A stretch of DNA of 64,000 nucleotides from Bacteroides sp. (GCA_021201335.1 JAJQFD010000038.1:6125-70124); one strand, 5' to 3'. Counted from the stretch's first letter, positions 43,103 to 52,126 are shown. Translations and numbers: made by a program. The notes: a model not told the origin generated them from the sequence alone.

Positions 43103-44370
43103 GATTTCTTGTCGTTTTGATGAAGTGAATTAATAATGGTTGTCTGTGATGCTTTGTAGGCTGGCAGTCCGGCCGAAAGCAAATTGATTACTATACAAGC
43201 AAGGCAAACAGCTATAAATACAACAGGCGAAACAAGCGTAGCAATAGGGATAGGACTGTTGGCAGGAATTCCCAGCAGCCATTCTCTCATCCAGAAAACC
43301 ACTATGTACGAGATGATTAATCCCAGAATTCCCCCAATAACAGAAGTGATGAAGTTTTCATAGAGCACCTGGGTCAGGATAATGTATTTTTTAGCTCCGA
43401 ATGCCTTTCTCACACCTATTTCTGCTGTACGTTTCTTGATGCGTGACAGACTGATACCCGACAGGTTAATAGCAGGAATAAGAAGCAAAACACACATGAT
43501 AAATACTCTTTTCCTGTTTTGAGCCTTGATTTCGTCTTCCAGCTCATTCACACTGCTGCCCCAAACATTCATACTATGTATCCGGCGATTTTCCGGCCCT
43601 CTCAAATACAATTGCTCCGGAGCCTTTTCTCGTGCGTATTGTTCTTCATACTTCCTTACTTCGGTAATGAGTTCCGGGAAATCTTTTTCGTCCCGACCCA
43701 TTATCAGGATCTCATAGTGTTGATGTTTATATTCTTTGTTAGATGTATACGGAACCCATACATCCCCATACGCATCATTAAATAAGGGAGAGACATCTTT
43801 CACTATTCCTATGATTTGGTAGAGTTGGAAATTTATTTCAATTTTTTTATTTAGTGGCGAGGAATCTTCGAACAGTTGCCGGGCTATGTTTTCAGATAGA
43901 ACTGCATATTGAACACCTGAAAATACTTCTTCTTCGGTGTAGGGTCTTCCTTGCAGGAAGTTGAATTCCATTATATCCCAATAGTCCGCGTTTGTAATCC
44001 GCAAAAAGCCTGTAATAAGTTTCTGGCTGCCCTCCATATTTAGTACGGATGAAACATCCTTCTGGAAGCCGGAAACAACAGCTTTTTTAAGTGGCTTTTT
44101 TAAATGAGGAAGATGTTCATGGATCGTATTATAAGAAACGCTGCCGTTTAGGACTCTTCCTTTTATGGTATCCCGTATTGTTTGGCCTCCTATATAAAGG
44201 GTACGACTTCGGTTAGATTCCGGAGCTAAATCGATGTTTTTTATTTCTGCCGAAACAATGATTGTCATAATCATGGTAATAGCTACCGCTGTACCCATGA
44301 TCGATATGATGCTGATAAACCGGTTTTGTTTCAGCATCTGTATGGCTTGTTTGAAATATATTTTATACAT
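43099..44370 (-). CDS. FtsX/MacB-like ABC permease (pair 2, A type)
   Basis: A 423-residue permease starting MYKIYFKQAIQMLKQNRFISIISIMGTAVAITMIM, the first helix. The periplasmic core (55-290) contains ITGFLRITNADYWDIMEFNFLQGRPYTEEE and IIGIVKDVSPLFNDAYGDVWVPY. The FtsX part has NLSGISLSRIKKRTAEIGVRKAFGAKKYIILTQVLYENF, then helices to the end (LLSAGLPAYKASQTTIINSLHQ). It is close in sequence to 45636-46901, supporting a tandem duplication of the A/B pair. It is coupled to the B permease through the ATGA overlap. The ATPase is probably shared with the first pair. Confidence 0.9.
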   Translation of the reverse strand: MYKIYFKQAIQMLKQNRFISIISIMGTAVAITMIMTIIVSAEIKNIDLAPESNRSRTLYIGGQTIRDTIKGRVLNGSVSYNTIHEHLPHLKKPLKKAVVSGFQKDVSSVLNMEGSQKLITGFLRITNADYWDIMEFNFLQGRPYTEEEVFSGVQYAVLSENIARQLFEDSSPLNKKIEINFQLYQIIGIVKDVSPLFNDAYGDVWVPYTSNKEYKHQHYEILIMGRDEKDFPELITEVRKYEEQYAREKAPEQLYLRGPENRRIHSMNVWGSSVNELEDEIKAQNRKRVFIMCVLLLIPAINLSGISLSRIKKRTAEIGVRKAFGAKKYIILTQVLYENFITSVIGGILGLIISYIVVFWMREWLLGIPANSPIPIATLVSPVVFIAVCLACIVINLLSAGLPAYKASQTTIINSLHQNDKKS

Positions 44371-44385
44371 ATTACTACTTTTAAG

Positions 44386-45639
44386 TTATTCGTCACGCAG
44401 AGCTTCCGCCGGATTCATTTGGGTAGAAATCTTAGCCGGATAGCTAATAGCTAAAAAAGAAACAAGCACCAGAAAAAGGAACGTAAGCAGATAATTTAAA
44501 ATATCCTGTTCCGGACCGATCCCGGCCTCTGTCCTGTTTGTTACGGGTATTCCTAAACTATGCAGTAATTCGCTACTTCCCAGATTAAGACAAAGATAGG
44601 AAGCTAGAACACTAGCCAGAAATATCATCATCAAAGCCTCCAAATAGAGCATGCTACGCACATTCTTTTTGGATGCTCCCAAAGCAATACGAAGCCCGAC
44701 TTCATTTCGGCGTGCCTGAGTTCGGAACCAGAAAGTACCAATGATGCAAAGAAAGATATTTAACATCAGAAACACTGAAATAGAGATTACACCGTTAATG
44801 TTATCATTAATCATAGAATCTGCGTATAACTTCTGCAATTTTTTGATAGGGGTGATGGACGAAAGATAATAGGGTCCTAAATGAAGTTGTTTCCTCATCT
44901 CCTTTTTAAATTGCTCTGCAAAATAGCGGTCAGCAGCAGGTTTCACACGAATGGCAATCTGATTATTTGCTAAGTCAATATCTTCCCGTTGCATACTGAA
45001 ATAGACTCCGTTGAAATAAGGATCGAAGAAAAAGCCTTTCTGCCTTTCTGTTATTCCTATCACATTATATTGTGTATCACTATCAACCCAGCGTTTCATC
45101 GTATGTACTTCACTAACAGGGTAAGATGCATCTTTATTCCCGAACCTGTAATCTTTGTCGCCACTAATTAAAATCTGGTATTTGGATGCAAAATCATCTT
45201 TCCCGAATATTTTTCCGGATTCAATTTTTATTCTGAATACATCGAAGAAAGCGGGAGTAACCTGCCTGACCTCCATGTTATGCCATACAGAATCACCATT
45301 CAGGTGATATTGTCCTTTCTGAAAGATTAAACCATAAGGCACTGCTGTTATAGACAGACTTATGCTTTCAATCCCTGGATATTTGCTGATCCTGTCTACT
45401 AATGTTTGGGCGAATTCATATTTTTCTTCTTTGGATAATTCAGTAGATTTTTGCTGTTTTATTTTTATCAGATAGGTATGTTCGATATCAAATCCGTGGC
45501 TTTCTGATGAAAGTCGGCCAATGTAACAGAGATAGTCAAAGCAGAACCATAGGATACTGAATACCAATGTATACTGTATTACAATAAATACATTTGTTCT
45601 ACGTTCGTTCCAGAGTATTTTAAGAATGTGCCTGATCAT
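44386..45639 (-). CDS. FtsX/MacB-like ABC permease (pair 1, B type)
   Basis: A 417-residue permease with the same plan as 41855-43102: MIRHILKILWNERRTNVFIVIQYTLVF, a soluble core with SKYPGIESISLSITAVPYG and RQVTPAFFDVFRIKIESGKIF, then FtsX helices with RRNEVGLRIALGASKKNVRSMLYLEAL. It closes with YPAKISTQMNPAEALRDE. It overlaps the preceding A-type gene by 4 bases and is 15 bases before the next A-type gene, so all four permeases are in one operon. Confidence 0.9.
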   Translation of the reverse strand: MIRHILKILWNERRTNVFIVIQYTLVFSILWFCFDYLCYIGRLSSESHGFDIEHTYLIKIKQQKSTELSKEEKYEFAQTLVDRISKYPGIESISLSITAVPYGLIFQKGQYHLNGDSVWHNMEVRQVTPAFFDVFRIKIESGKIFGKDDFASKYQILISGDKDYRFGNKDASYPVSEVHTMKRWVDSDTQYNVIGITERQKGFFFDPYFNGVYFSMQREDIDLANNQIAIRVKPAADRYFAEQFKKEMRKQLHLGPYYLSSITPIKKLQKLYADSMINDNINGVISISVFLMLNIFLCIIGTFWFRTQARRNEVGLRIALGASKKNVRSMLYLEALMMIFLASVLASYLCLNLGSSELLHSLGIPVTNRTEAGIGPEQDILNYLLTFLFLVLVSFLAISYPAKISTQMNPAEALRDE

Positions 45640-46901
45640 GTTGTCTTTTCATTTTGGTTGATGGAATTTATAATAACCAATCTGGATGCTTTCCAGGCAG
45701 GTAATCCTGCGGAAAGAAGATTCATGAGTACACAAATAACAAACACAGTCAGAAAAATAAGCGGCGATACCAAAGTATTAAGTGGAATTAGTGTATTCTC
45801 CGGAACACGTAGCAACCATTCCCGAAGCCAGAATATAATACCATAAGAAAGGAGAAGCCCAATAAGTCCACCGATAAGAGAAGTGATGAGGTTTTCATAT
45901 AGTACTTGTATGAGGATCACATATTTCTTGGCCCCAAAGGCTTTTCGAACGCCGATCTCTGCTATCCGCTTTTTGATGCGGGACAGGCTGATGCCTGAAA
46001 GATTAAGGGCAGGTATCAGAAGAAGTATAATAAAGATGAAGATCTTTTTTCTTTTTTGGAGGGTTATATTCGTTTCCATCTCATCCACATTCTCCGCCCA
46101 CATATCCATATTATATACCTGATTGTTCTCAGGCCCTTTCAGGAATAGTTGATTGCCTGAATTCTCTATTTTGTATTTCTTTTCCAGGTCCCTTACTTCT
46201 TGTGAAATCACATCGAATTCTTTTGAGTCTCTTGCCAACAGCATAATTCCATAAGGGAGCTCTTTATAGTCATCAGACGAAGTATAAGGTATCCAAACAT
46301 TGCCATAAGCATGTTTAAAAACTTGTGATACATCTTTTACGATACCAATAATACGGAAAGGAGTGTAATCTATTTCAATGGATTTTCCCAAGGTATCTTC
46401 GTCTTTAAAAAGCTTTCGGGCGGTACTTTCCGTTATAACTGCATACGGCATGCCCGACTGAAATTCTTCTTCAGTAAATGGCCTTCCTTGGATGAATGTA
46501 AAAGATAATATTTTCCAGTAAGCAGCATCCGTAATACGAACAGTTGCTTCTATGTCTTCATCAACGCCTTCCGGGTTAATATTAAATTCCTCCACATGTT
46601 GGTTAACGGCTGAAACATATTCAGGTTGTTCGAGTCGTTTCAGGTATTGATGAACGGTTTCATAAGTCAGGTATCCTGAATTCTGTCCACCACCCGAACT
46701 GTTTCTGGTAATTTGATAAGGGATATATAATGTACGATCTCGATGGACCTCGGGCGGCACATTGATATTTTTTATCTCTTCAGTTACGATGATAGTCATA
46801 ATCATCGTAATAGCCAAAGCTGTTCCCAGTATGGCAATGATACTCATGAGTTTGTTTTGCAGGAGTAATTGAATTGCTTGACGAAAATATATTTTATACA
46901 T
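45636..46901 (-). CDS. FtsX/MacB-like ABC permease (pair 1, A type)
   Basis: A 420-residue permease beginning MYKIYFRQAIQLLLQNKLMSIIAILGTALAITMIM and ending WKASRLVIINSINQNEKTT. The core has ATVRITDAAYWKILSFTFIQGRPFTEEE and IIGIVKDVSQVFKHAYGNVWIPY; the FtsX part has SGISLSRIKKRIAEIGVRKAFGAKKYVILIQVLYENL. The frame is open 32 codons further upstream to 46997, but I choose the ATG at 46901 because the paralogue at 43099-44370 begins at the equivalent MYKIYF. That choice also removes an overlap with the ATPase gene and leaves a 28-base gap. It is the first of four permeases. Confidence 0.9.
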   Translation of the reverse strand: MYKIYFRQAIQLLLQNKLMSIIAILGTALAITMIMTIIVTEEIKNINVPPEVHRDRTLYIPYQITRNSSGGGQNSGYLTYETVHQYLKRLEQPEYVSAVNQHVEEFNINPEGVDEDIEATVRITDAAYWKILSFTFIQGRPFTEEEFQSGMPYAVITESTARKLFKDEDTLGKSIEIDYTPFRIIGIVKDVSQVFKHAYGNVWIPYTSSDDYKELPYGIMLLARDSKEFDVISQEVRDLEKKYKIENSGNQLFLKGPENNQVYNMDMWAENVDEMETNITLQKRKKIFIFIILLLIPALNLSGISLSRIKKRIAEIGVRKAFGAKKYVILIQVLYENLITSLIGGLIGLLLSYGIIFWLREWLLRVPENTLIPLNTLVSPLIFLTVFVICVLMNLLSAGLPAWKASRLVIINSINQNEKTT

Positions 46902-46929
46902 AAGAATATGCTGATAAGTAAATCCTGAA

Positions 46930-47598
46930 TTATTCGATACGTCTTCCGTCGAAAAAACGGATAATACGTCCGGTTTCTTTCGCCAGCATTTCATCATGAG
47001 TTACCATAACAATTGTCGTACCTTCTTCATTTAGCTTGTGGAGTATTTCCATAATCTCCCATCCCATTTTACTATCCAGGTTACCCGTCGGTTCATCCGC
47101 CAGAATAATTTTGGGTGTACCGATGAGAGCTCTTGCAATTGCAACCCGTTGGCATTGCCCTCCGGATAATTGAGTTGGATAATGATTCATCCGGTGTGAG
47201 AGACCTACCTTTTCTAATACTTCTTTGGCAAGTCTCCTACGTTCTTTTTCGCTAACTTTACGATAAAGAAGAGGCATTTCGACATTGTCGATTACATTCA
47301 GGGAATTGATAAGATGGAAACTCTGAAAAATAAAACCTAGTGTTTTATTGCGGAATTCAGTCATTTTGTTGTCTGTCATCCCGGATGTATCTATCTGATC
47401 GATAAATACTTTACCTTCGGTTGGTAGGTCAAGCAATCCCGCGATGTTGAGCATGGTACTTTTCCCACATCCAGAGGGTCCCATTACTGATAGGAATTCT
47501 CCTTTTTCGACTTCCAGATTAACATTTTCTAATGCAATAGTTTCCACTTCTTCCGTACGGTAAATACGGGTAATTCTCTCCAAGTTAATAATTGTCAT
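46930..47598 (-). CDS. LolD/MacB-type ABC transporter ATP-binding protein
   Basis: A 222-residue ATPase of the LolD/MacB/FtsE class. It has Walker A GPSGCGKST (40-48), Q loop FIFQSFHLI, signature LSGGQCQRVAIARAL, Walker B IILADEPTGNLDSKMG and H loop VTHD. The start is the family's typical MTIINLERITRIYRTEEVETIALENVNLEV. It is the first gene of the seven-gene reverse-strand operon, 41 bases from a strong sigma-54-like promoter. One ATPase with four permeases suggests that it serves both permease pairs. No MacA-like adaptor or TolC is in the operon. Confidence 0.94.
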   Translation of the reverse strand: MTIINLERITRIYRTEEVETIALENVNLEVEKGEFLSVMGPSGCGKSTMLNIAGLLDLPTEGKVFIDQIDTSGMTDNKMTEFRNKTLGFIFQSFHLINSLNVIDNVEMPLLYRKVSEKERRRLAKEVLEKVGLSHRMNHYPTQLSGGQCQRVAIARALIGTPKIILADEPTGNLDSKMGWEIMEILHKLNEEGTTIVMVTHDEMLAKETGRIIRFFDGRRIE

Positions 47599-47638
47599 GG
47601 TATTCTTTTAATTTTTGCGATAAATCTGCCGGAGAGAA

Positions 47639-47654
47639 AGCAAACCACATGCCA
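47639..47654 (-). promoter_or_regulatory. Sigma-54 (-24/-12) promoter of the FtsX/MacB operon (candidate)
   Basis: On the reverse strand the sequence reads TGGCATGTGGTTTGCT, fitting TGGCAC-N5-TTGC with both the -24 GG and the -12 GC in place and correct spacing. Transcription would start near 47628, some 30 bases before the ATPase ATG at 47598. This is the best sigma-54 match I found in the window. Confidence 0.7.
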
Positions 47655-47698
47655 TTTTACTTTGGTTCTGATACAGAGGATTTTGCGAAGAATAGGGG

Positions 47699-47714
47699 TG
47701 TCCGGGATCGGACA
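47699..47714. promoter_or_regulatory. TGTCCG palindrome, candidate activator site
   Basis: TGTCCGGGATCGGACA is a perfect dyad with 6-bp arms, centred about 54 bp upstream of the -24 GG of the sigma-54-like promoter. A further half site, TGTCC, lies at 47719-47723. It is a likely binding site for the NtrC-type regulator encoded in the same operon. Confidence 0.5.
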
Positions 47715-47742
47715 AAAATGTCCATAATATATATCAGAAGAT

Positions 47743-47774
47743 TCTTTTTTCTGCATCACTATGCAGAAAAAAGA
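47743..47774. promoter_or_regulatory. 32-bp perfect palindrome upstream of the FtsX/MacB operon
   Basis: TCTTTTTTCTGCAT and ATGCAGAAAAAAGA are 14-bp perfect arms around CACT. The centre is about 105 bp upstream of the sigma-54-like -24 box, a normal enhancer distance. The T-run comes first and the A-run last, the opposite of an intrinsic terminator, so a protein-binding site or cruciform is more likely. Confidence 0.5.
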
Positions 47775-48170
47775 GCGTGAAGGAGATTGTCATACACAGG
47801 ACTTTCTCAATTTAATCATTTCAGGTTTTTGCAAGAGGGATATAAACAAACCGATCTATTAACTGTTATCTGCAAAATTTAAACGAGTTAAATCGATCTT
47901 ACTATAATATATTAAGGATTGAAAGAGAGATTTTGTTCAATCAAAAAGGAATTTTTTTGTTGCTATTCAGTTTATTGACTACAAAAACCTCACTTTGGAG
48001 CAATTGATTTAATCTGTATTGCTGCAATAACTTTCAAAATCTTCGATAATTTCGGATAGGATTTAGGTACCAGACTTTGCTGTCAAGGCATATGCTGAAA
48101 TCAAAGGTATTACTATAAAATAGTGTTTGGAAAGGTAATAGGTATATAGGTTTTTAAAGTAATCGTTCCC
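47775..48170. other. About 400 bases without a recognised feature
   Basis: AT-rich sequence between the enhancer-like palindrome and the hairpin at 48171. No open frame or promoter box convinces me. Confidence 0.5.
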
Positions 48171-48203
48171 GGAGGGAAATGAAAATTCCCTCCTTTTATT
48201 TTT
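48171..48203 (+). terminator. Hairpin with T-run next to a lipoprotein stop codon
   Basis: GGAGGGAA at 48171-48178 pairs with TTCCCTCC at 48186-48193, followed by TTTTATTTTTA. The T-run is on the forward strand, while the neighbouring gene (48202-48759) is on the reverse strand and ends at the T-run. This is the same odd layout as the hairpin at 32980. Confidence 0.6.
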
Positions 48204-48759
48204 ACCAACTACTGGGGCGTGGAGGCACATTATAAAAATAATCGATGTTTCCTTTATTAGTCTCTAAATCAGCATCTCTGACTGAACCGCTGAACAGTCT
48301 TAATGTGTGAGATATGGTATGAGCCGTGTAGGGATCATCCCATATTGTAAATTTCAGTCTGTTGCCCTCTATTTTATGACTATGGATGTTTCCATCGAAA
48401 ATAGTAGTCATCATCGCATTGAAGCCTGGCGCCAGAGATATTTTTTTGTCGAAGATAAACTCAAGCTGGTATATTCCTGTCTCTTTTTTTGCATCTGGAA
48501 CTCGTCCGAGCCATTTTACGGTTCCTCCATAAGGTGGGTTAAAACCGATTAATTTCGGGCCGTTGCCTTCAATATTTGATAATAAGTCATTAAAACATTC
48601 TTCAGTATAATTTCCGACCACTATCTGAGAATCTGCAGGGTAAGTTTGGTAAGGTTGATTGTTATTCGAAGTAAATGAATCTTCCGGTTTTACACATGAC
48701 ATAGTTATAATAGCGACACATATAATTATTGTCCATAGATTAATTTTGTTATTCATCAT
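48202..48759 (-). CDS. Small lipoprotein of unknown function
   Basis: A 185-residue predicted lipoprotein (NLWTIIICVAIITMSCVKPEDS, Cys near residue 22). The mature part has a strand-rich middle with GFNPPYGGTVKWLGR, ETGIYQLEFIFDKKISLAPGFNAMM and DNIHSHKIEGNRLKFTIW-like alternation, suggesting a small beta-sandwich, and ends NIDYFYNVPPRPSSW. I do not recognise a family. It is a single gene upstream of the sigma-54-type operon but separated from it by 440 bases. Confidence 0.65.
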   Translation of the reverse strand: MMNNKINLWTIIICVAIITMSCVKPEDSFTSNNNQPYQTYPADSQIVVGNYTEECFNDLLSNIEGNGPKLIGFNPPYGGTVKWLGRVPDAKKETGIYQLEFIFDKKISLAPGFNAMMTTIFDGNIHSHKIEGNRLKFTIWDDPYTAHTISHTLRLFSGSVRDADLETNKGNIDYFYNVPPRPSSW

Positions 48760-49201
48760 TCGTGAAATTCTATTGTGTAGAAAAATAATTTTGAGAAAGT
48801 GTAACGTCTCTAATTAATGAAATGTTTTTAATAAATAGCTTTTTTATTTATTTTATTAAATTATCTCAGGGAGATGAGTGATTAGATAAAAAATATAATA
48901 AAGATTTCAACTGTTTAGGTACAATTTGGACAGCCAATTGTGCCAATTTCTGGGTTTTACACTGCATTTCCTCGAGAAATAACTTACTGCAAATTTACAT
49001 ATTTTCCTAAGAAACTTCCAATATTTTCTGTCTTTTTCGATTGAGATGTGTTTTTTTCAAAAATTGAATGGTAGGAATTAAATAAACCGATTGAATCAGT
49101 ATGAAAGATTAGGGAAATAACACATTCGTTGGAAACTCTCTATTCCCCAAATACATGTTATTTTATGCGAGAAGATTACACTAGTATATTCACTTCTATT
49201 T
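48760..49201. other. 440 bases without a recognised gene
   Basis: Very AT-rich gap between two lipoprotein genes on the same strand. It contains a short inverted pair around 48925-48945 (GGACAGCCAATTGTGCC region) that I would not call a site. The promoter of the first lipoprotein should lie here but no TAnnTTTG box stands out. Confidence 0.45.
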
Positions 49202-49864
49202 TTAAAAAATCCGGATTTCTTTTATTCGGGCAGTTGGTTCGAAGGATTCTTTGTCTAAAATTTCCATATCACCAGAAATTTGAATTTCTTCTCCTTGATA
49301 TTCCTCCTTATCTAAAAGGTACTGGATGTTTCTTCTTTCTTTATTATCAATGAAAAATATATCACTTATATAGGTATACCATATATAATAATCCGGATAA
49401 ACTTCAGTAAATTCTTGGATGGTAGAATTTACACCTATTTTCCGGGAATCCCGGAATTTATCAGAAATGATGTTTATTTCTCCGATATTATCGGTAAATT
49501 CTTCTTTTGTAGTATCATACAGAGGTATGAGACGCAATATTTCTTCATCATTTTCCCATACGGTATAAATGAAATAGGTCCATCCTTCTTCACCTATTTC
49601 CGTGTGTTTTTTCATTTTATAATTCTCAGCAGAAAAGGGGATAGGCTCTCCAATTTTGAATCCTTCCACACCATTTTCCTTAATTAAGTACTTTTCGGTT
49701 ACTGTATTTTCTTTTACATCGGTTTCATCATTATTCAATATTATTGTTTGCGCTGTTTCGGGTTGTTCTGTTTTTCCTGCAAAGTTGGCTTGATTTTGTC
49801 CATTACATCCAAATATAATTATTCCAATCCCAATTAATATGGCTATTTTGTGTGTTTTTTCCAT
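49202..49864 (-). CDS. Lipoprotein of unknown function
   Basis: A 220-residue predicted lipoprotein: MEKTHKIAILIGIGIIIFGC then NGQNQ, with Cys20 as the lipid site. A spacer rich in Thr, Glu and Asn (residues 25-55) precedes a soluble domain (YLIKENGVEGFKIGEPIPFSAENYKM, EGWTYFIYTVWENDEEILRLIP, EINIISDKFRDSRKIGVNSTIQEFTEVYPDYYIWYTYI). GVEGFKIGEPI resembles the start of small periplasmic domains that monitor ligand or calcium, but I cannot assign one. It is a single gene. Confidence 0.65.
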   Translation of the reverse strand: MEKTHKIAILIGIGIIIFGCNGQNQANFAGKTEQPETAQTIILNNDETDVKENTVTEKYLIKENGVEGFKIGEPIPFSAENYKMKKHTEIGEEGWTYFIYTVWENDEEILRLIPLYDTTKEEFTDNIGEINIISDKFRDSRKIGVNSTIQEFTEVYPDYYIWYTYISDIFFIDNKERRNIQYLLDKEEYQGEEIQISGDMEILDKESFEPTARIKEIRIF

Positions 49865-49968
49865 GTGCTTTTGGTTATATTTTTTGTGCTAAAATAAAGA
49901 AATAAGATGATATTTCTATCTTTAAAGAAAAATATTTTACTCTTCAGATAAAATTTACTTTATTTTTT

Positions 49969-49976
49969 TATCTTTG
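49969..49976 (+). promoter_or_regulatory. Bacteroidales -7 box upstream of 50089 (candidate)
   Basis: TATCTTTG matches TAnnTTTG. It would give a leader of about 105 bases before the ATG at 50089. No -33 element is clear. Confidence 0.4.
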
Positions 49977-50088
49977 TCAAAACCTACTAATAGCCAGGTC
50001 TGAGGAAGCAAAGTCACCTGCAGATTTATTTGAATGGATGCGGAACAAGTAGCCAATAATAACTTTAACACTCAAAACATAACAAATT

Positions 50089-50898
50089 ATGGGATACTAC
50101 GCCTATGTAAATTGCAATTGTTTCCAGGAAGGAAGAACCACCGAACCTCCTTATCCGGAATATGTCAGAATAAATGATCAGGGTTTCTATCTCGATACTG
50201 AACTATTGAGCAGTAAGAAAGCCCGGATGATAAGCTCTGCTTTTGGGGAATGGAGAAGAAGTGCCTGTGAACATCTTAATATGACTGTATTATTTACATC
50301 TGTCTCCAATATGTCTGATATGCAACGTTTTTTTCGCATGCTTTATCAGCTAGGGGGAAAAGATAAATTTCCGATACTCAGCAAGTATTTACCGTTGCCC
50401 GTCGATCCAATGCAAACCTTGCCAGCTAAATTTGCCCAACGGGCATTGACGGAATTGGACGTTATCATGAATTGTGAAGTATTGGAAGACACCCTTATTT
50501 TGAGGAAAAAAAATAGCTGTGAGAATTGTGCATTAACCAATGATTTGTATCATTCACTGGAATTGACATGGACCATCGACTGCGAATATAAATACTATAT
50601 AGATAAGAATGGTTTTTTTATTGTAGAGGCAATCTCCAATGAAGAAGTTTTTAGATCCATGAACTTTATACAGGAAGAAATATCTTCAGATGAAAAATAT
50701 TACCGCTTTATTGATTCTATAACTGGAAAAAGTTTTGATTGTTCCATGAAAGTTGATCGTAGTAGTGATAATTTAGTAGAATTTGAGATTATTATTGAAT
50801 CGGGAAAAGCCTCAGAGAATTATAAATATATTATCCATTCATTAAGGAAAGCTCTGAAAGCATCCATTATGACAGGTAACCCTGTTATTTGGCACTAA
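50089..50898 (+). CDS. Hypothetical cytoplasmic protein
   Basis: A 269-residue protein with no signal peptide or membrane segment. It starts MGYYAYVNCNCFQEGRTTEPP, with two nearby Cys residues, and has a further pair in NSCENCALTND near residue 145. The rest mixes helices (MQRFFRMLYQLGGKDKFPIL, FAQRALTELDVIM) and strands (YYIDKNGFFIVEAISNEE, LVEFEIIIESGK). No family is recognised. The first residues look like those of small Bacteroidetes proteins that often occur in contact-dependent or toxin-immunity loci, but no toxin gene is near. It is a single gene. Confidence 0.6.
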   Translation: MGYYAYVNCNCFQEGRTTEPPYPEYVRINDQGFYLDTELLSSKKARMISSAFGEWRRSACEHLNMTVLFTSVSNMSDMQRFFRMLYQLGGKDKFPILSKYLPLPVDPMQTLPAKFAQRALTELDVIMNCEVLEDTLILRKKNSCENCALTNDLYHSLELTWTIDCEYKYYIDKNGFFIVEAISNEEVFRSMNFIQEEISSDEKYYRFIDSITGKSFDCSMKVDRSSDNLVEFEIIIESGKASENYKYIIHSLRKALKASIMTGNPVIWH

Positions 50899-51039
50899 AT
50901 AATAAAACTCCTTACTTTTCAACATTAGTTTCATCAGTGCTGTAAAGAATGTTATTTTTTACAGGGAGTCCGATCGTTTTTCATTCGTGTATTTGTTATT
51001 GGTTTGTGAATCTGTTTTCGTTTAAATAACAATATTATC

Positions 51040-51990
51040 ATGGAAAAGAAAAGAAGAATTGGAAATTCAGAAATTTATACCTGTCCTTTTGTGCTTGGGG
51101 GCAATGTTTTCGGATGGACAGCTGATCAGAAAGAGTCTTTCAGAATCCTGGATGCTTTTTTGGATTCCGGATTTGATTTTATTGATACCGCTGATGTGTA
51201 CTCGGGATAGGTACCTGGGAACAATGGAGGTGAATCCGAGACAATTATTGGTGACTGGCTGAAGAAAACCGGAAAAAGAGATAATGTAATAATTGCGACT
51301 AAAGTGGGTTCCCAGATGTCTGAAACCGAAAAAGGACTGAAAAAAGAATACATCATGAAAGAGGCTGAGGCATCATTAAAACGGCTGAATACTGATTATA
51401 TTGATTTGTATTTTGTACATTTCGATGATCTTTCAACTCCTGTTTCTGAAACGCTGGAAGCTTTTTCAAAACTTATTCAACAAGGTAAAGTTGGTAATAT
51501 TGGAGTTTCTAATATGTCAGTGGACCGTATTATTGAATCAATTGAATTCAGTAAAGAGAACAATTTGCCGGCTTATGTTTGTCTCGAACCACAATACAAT
51601 TTATATGATCGTGAAAAATATGAAAAAGAATATGAGCCATTGGCAGAAAGATATGGATTGGGAGTAATCAGTTATTATTCGCTGGCAAGTGGTTTTCTCA
51701 CTGGGAAGTATAAATCGAAAGAAGATCTGAGTGGTAAACAGCGTGGTGGAAAAATTGAAGAATACCTGAATGACCGGGGAAAGAATATTATTAATGCTTT
51801 AAATGAAGTTGCGAATACTTACAGAGCAACACCAGCGCAAATAGCTTTGGCATGGATTCAGGCAAGAGCTTCAATTACGGCACCGATTGCCAGTGTATCC
51901 AAAATGTCTCAGCTTGATATCTTGAAAAGTACTGAAATTCAATTAAATGCCGAAGTCATGCAAAAGTTGGATCAGGCTTCCGCCTATTAA
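51040..51990 (+). pseudogene. Aldo/keto reductase interrupted by an in-frame TAG
   Basis: A 316-codon frame of the aldo/keto reductase family (NADPH-dependent carbonyl reduction in a TIM barrel). It starts MEKKRRIGNSEIYTCPFVLGG. Catalytic Asp49 and Tyr54 (DFIDTADVYSG), Lys88 (IIATKVG) and His127 (LYFVHFDD) are all present. Codon 57 is TAG (51208-51210), where relatives usually have Trp in YSxWVPGNNGGESE, so TGG to TAG by one base change is likely. The frame is otherwise intact to 51990, with the NADP-binding end ITAPIASVSKMSQLDIL. Without suppression, only a 56-residue fragment or a late restart is made. Confidence 0.85.
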
Positions 51991-52126
51991 CTGTTATAAA
52001 TTATATATTCGGTACGGAAATGATATTCTCCAGAACTTCATTCCCGACCGAATACTCCTGCTATTTCAATGAAACATACCAGAGATTATTCAGGTACTTT
52101 GTGGAATAAAATATTATCTGAACTTT

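Noticed and set aside
46902..46997. 32-codon N-terminal extension of the first A-type permease
   Set aside because: It would overlap the ATPase gene, is not hydrophobic, and the paralogue at 43099-44370 starts at the position equivalent to 46901.
47743..47774. Intrinsic terminator
   Set aside because: The T-run precedes and the A-run follows the stem, so neither strand gives a stem followed by U.
16407..51210. Stop-codon recoding (TAA or TAG read as an amino acid)
   Set aside because: Only one gene shows each codon in-frame while many neighbouring genes end at TAA or TAG; there is no sign of a special tRNA or recoding element.
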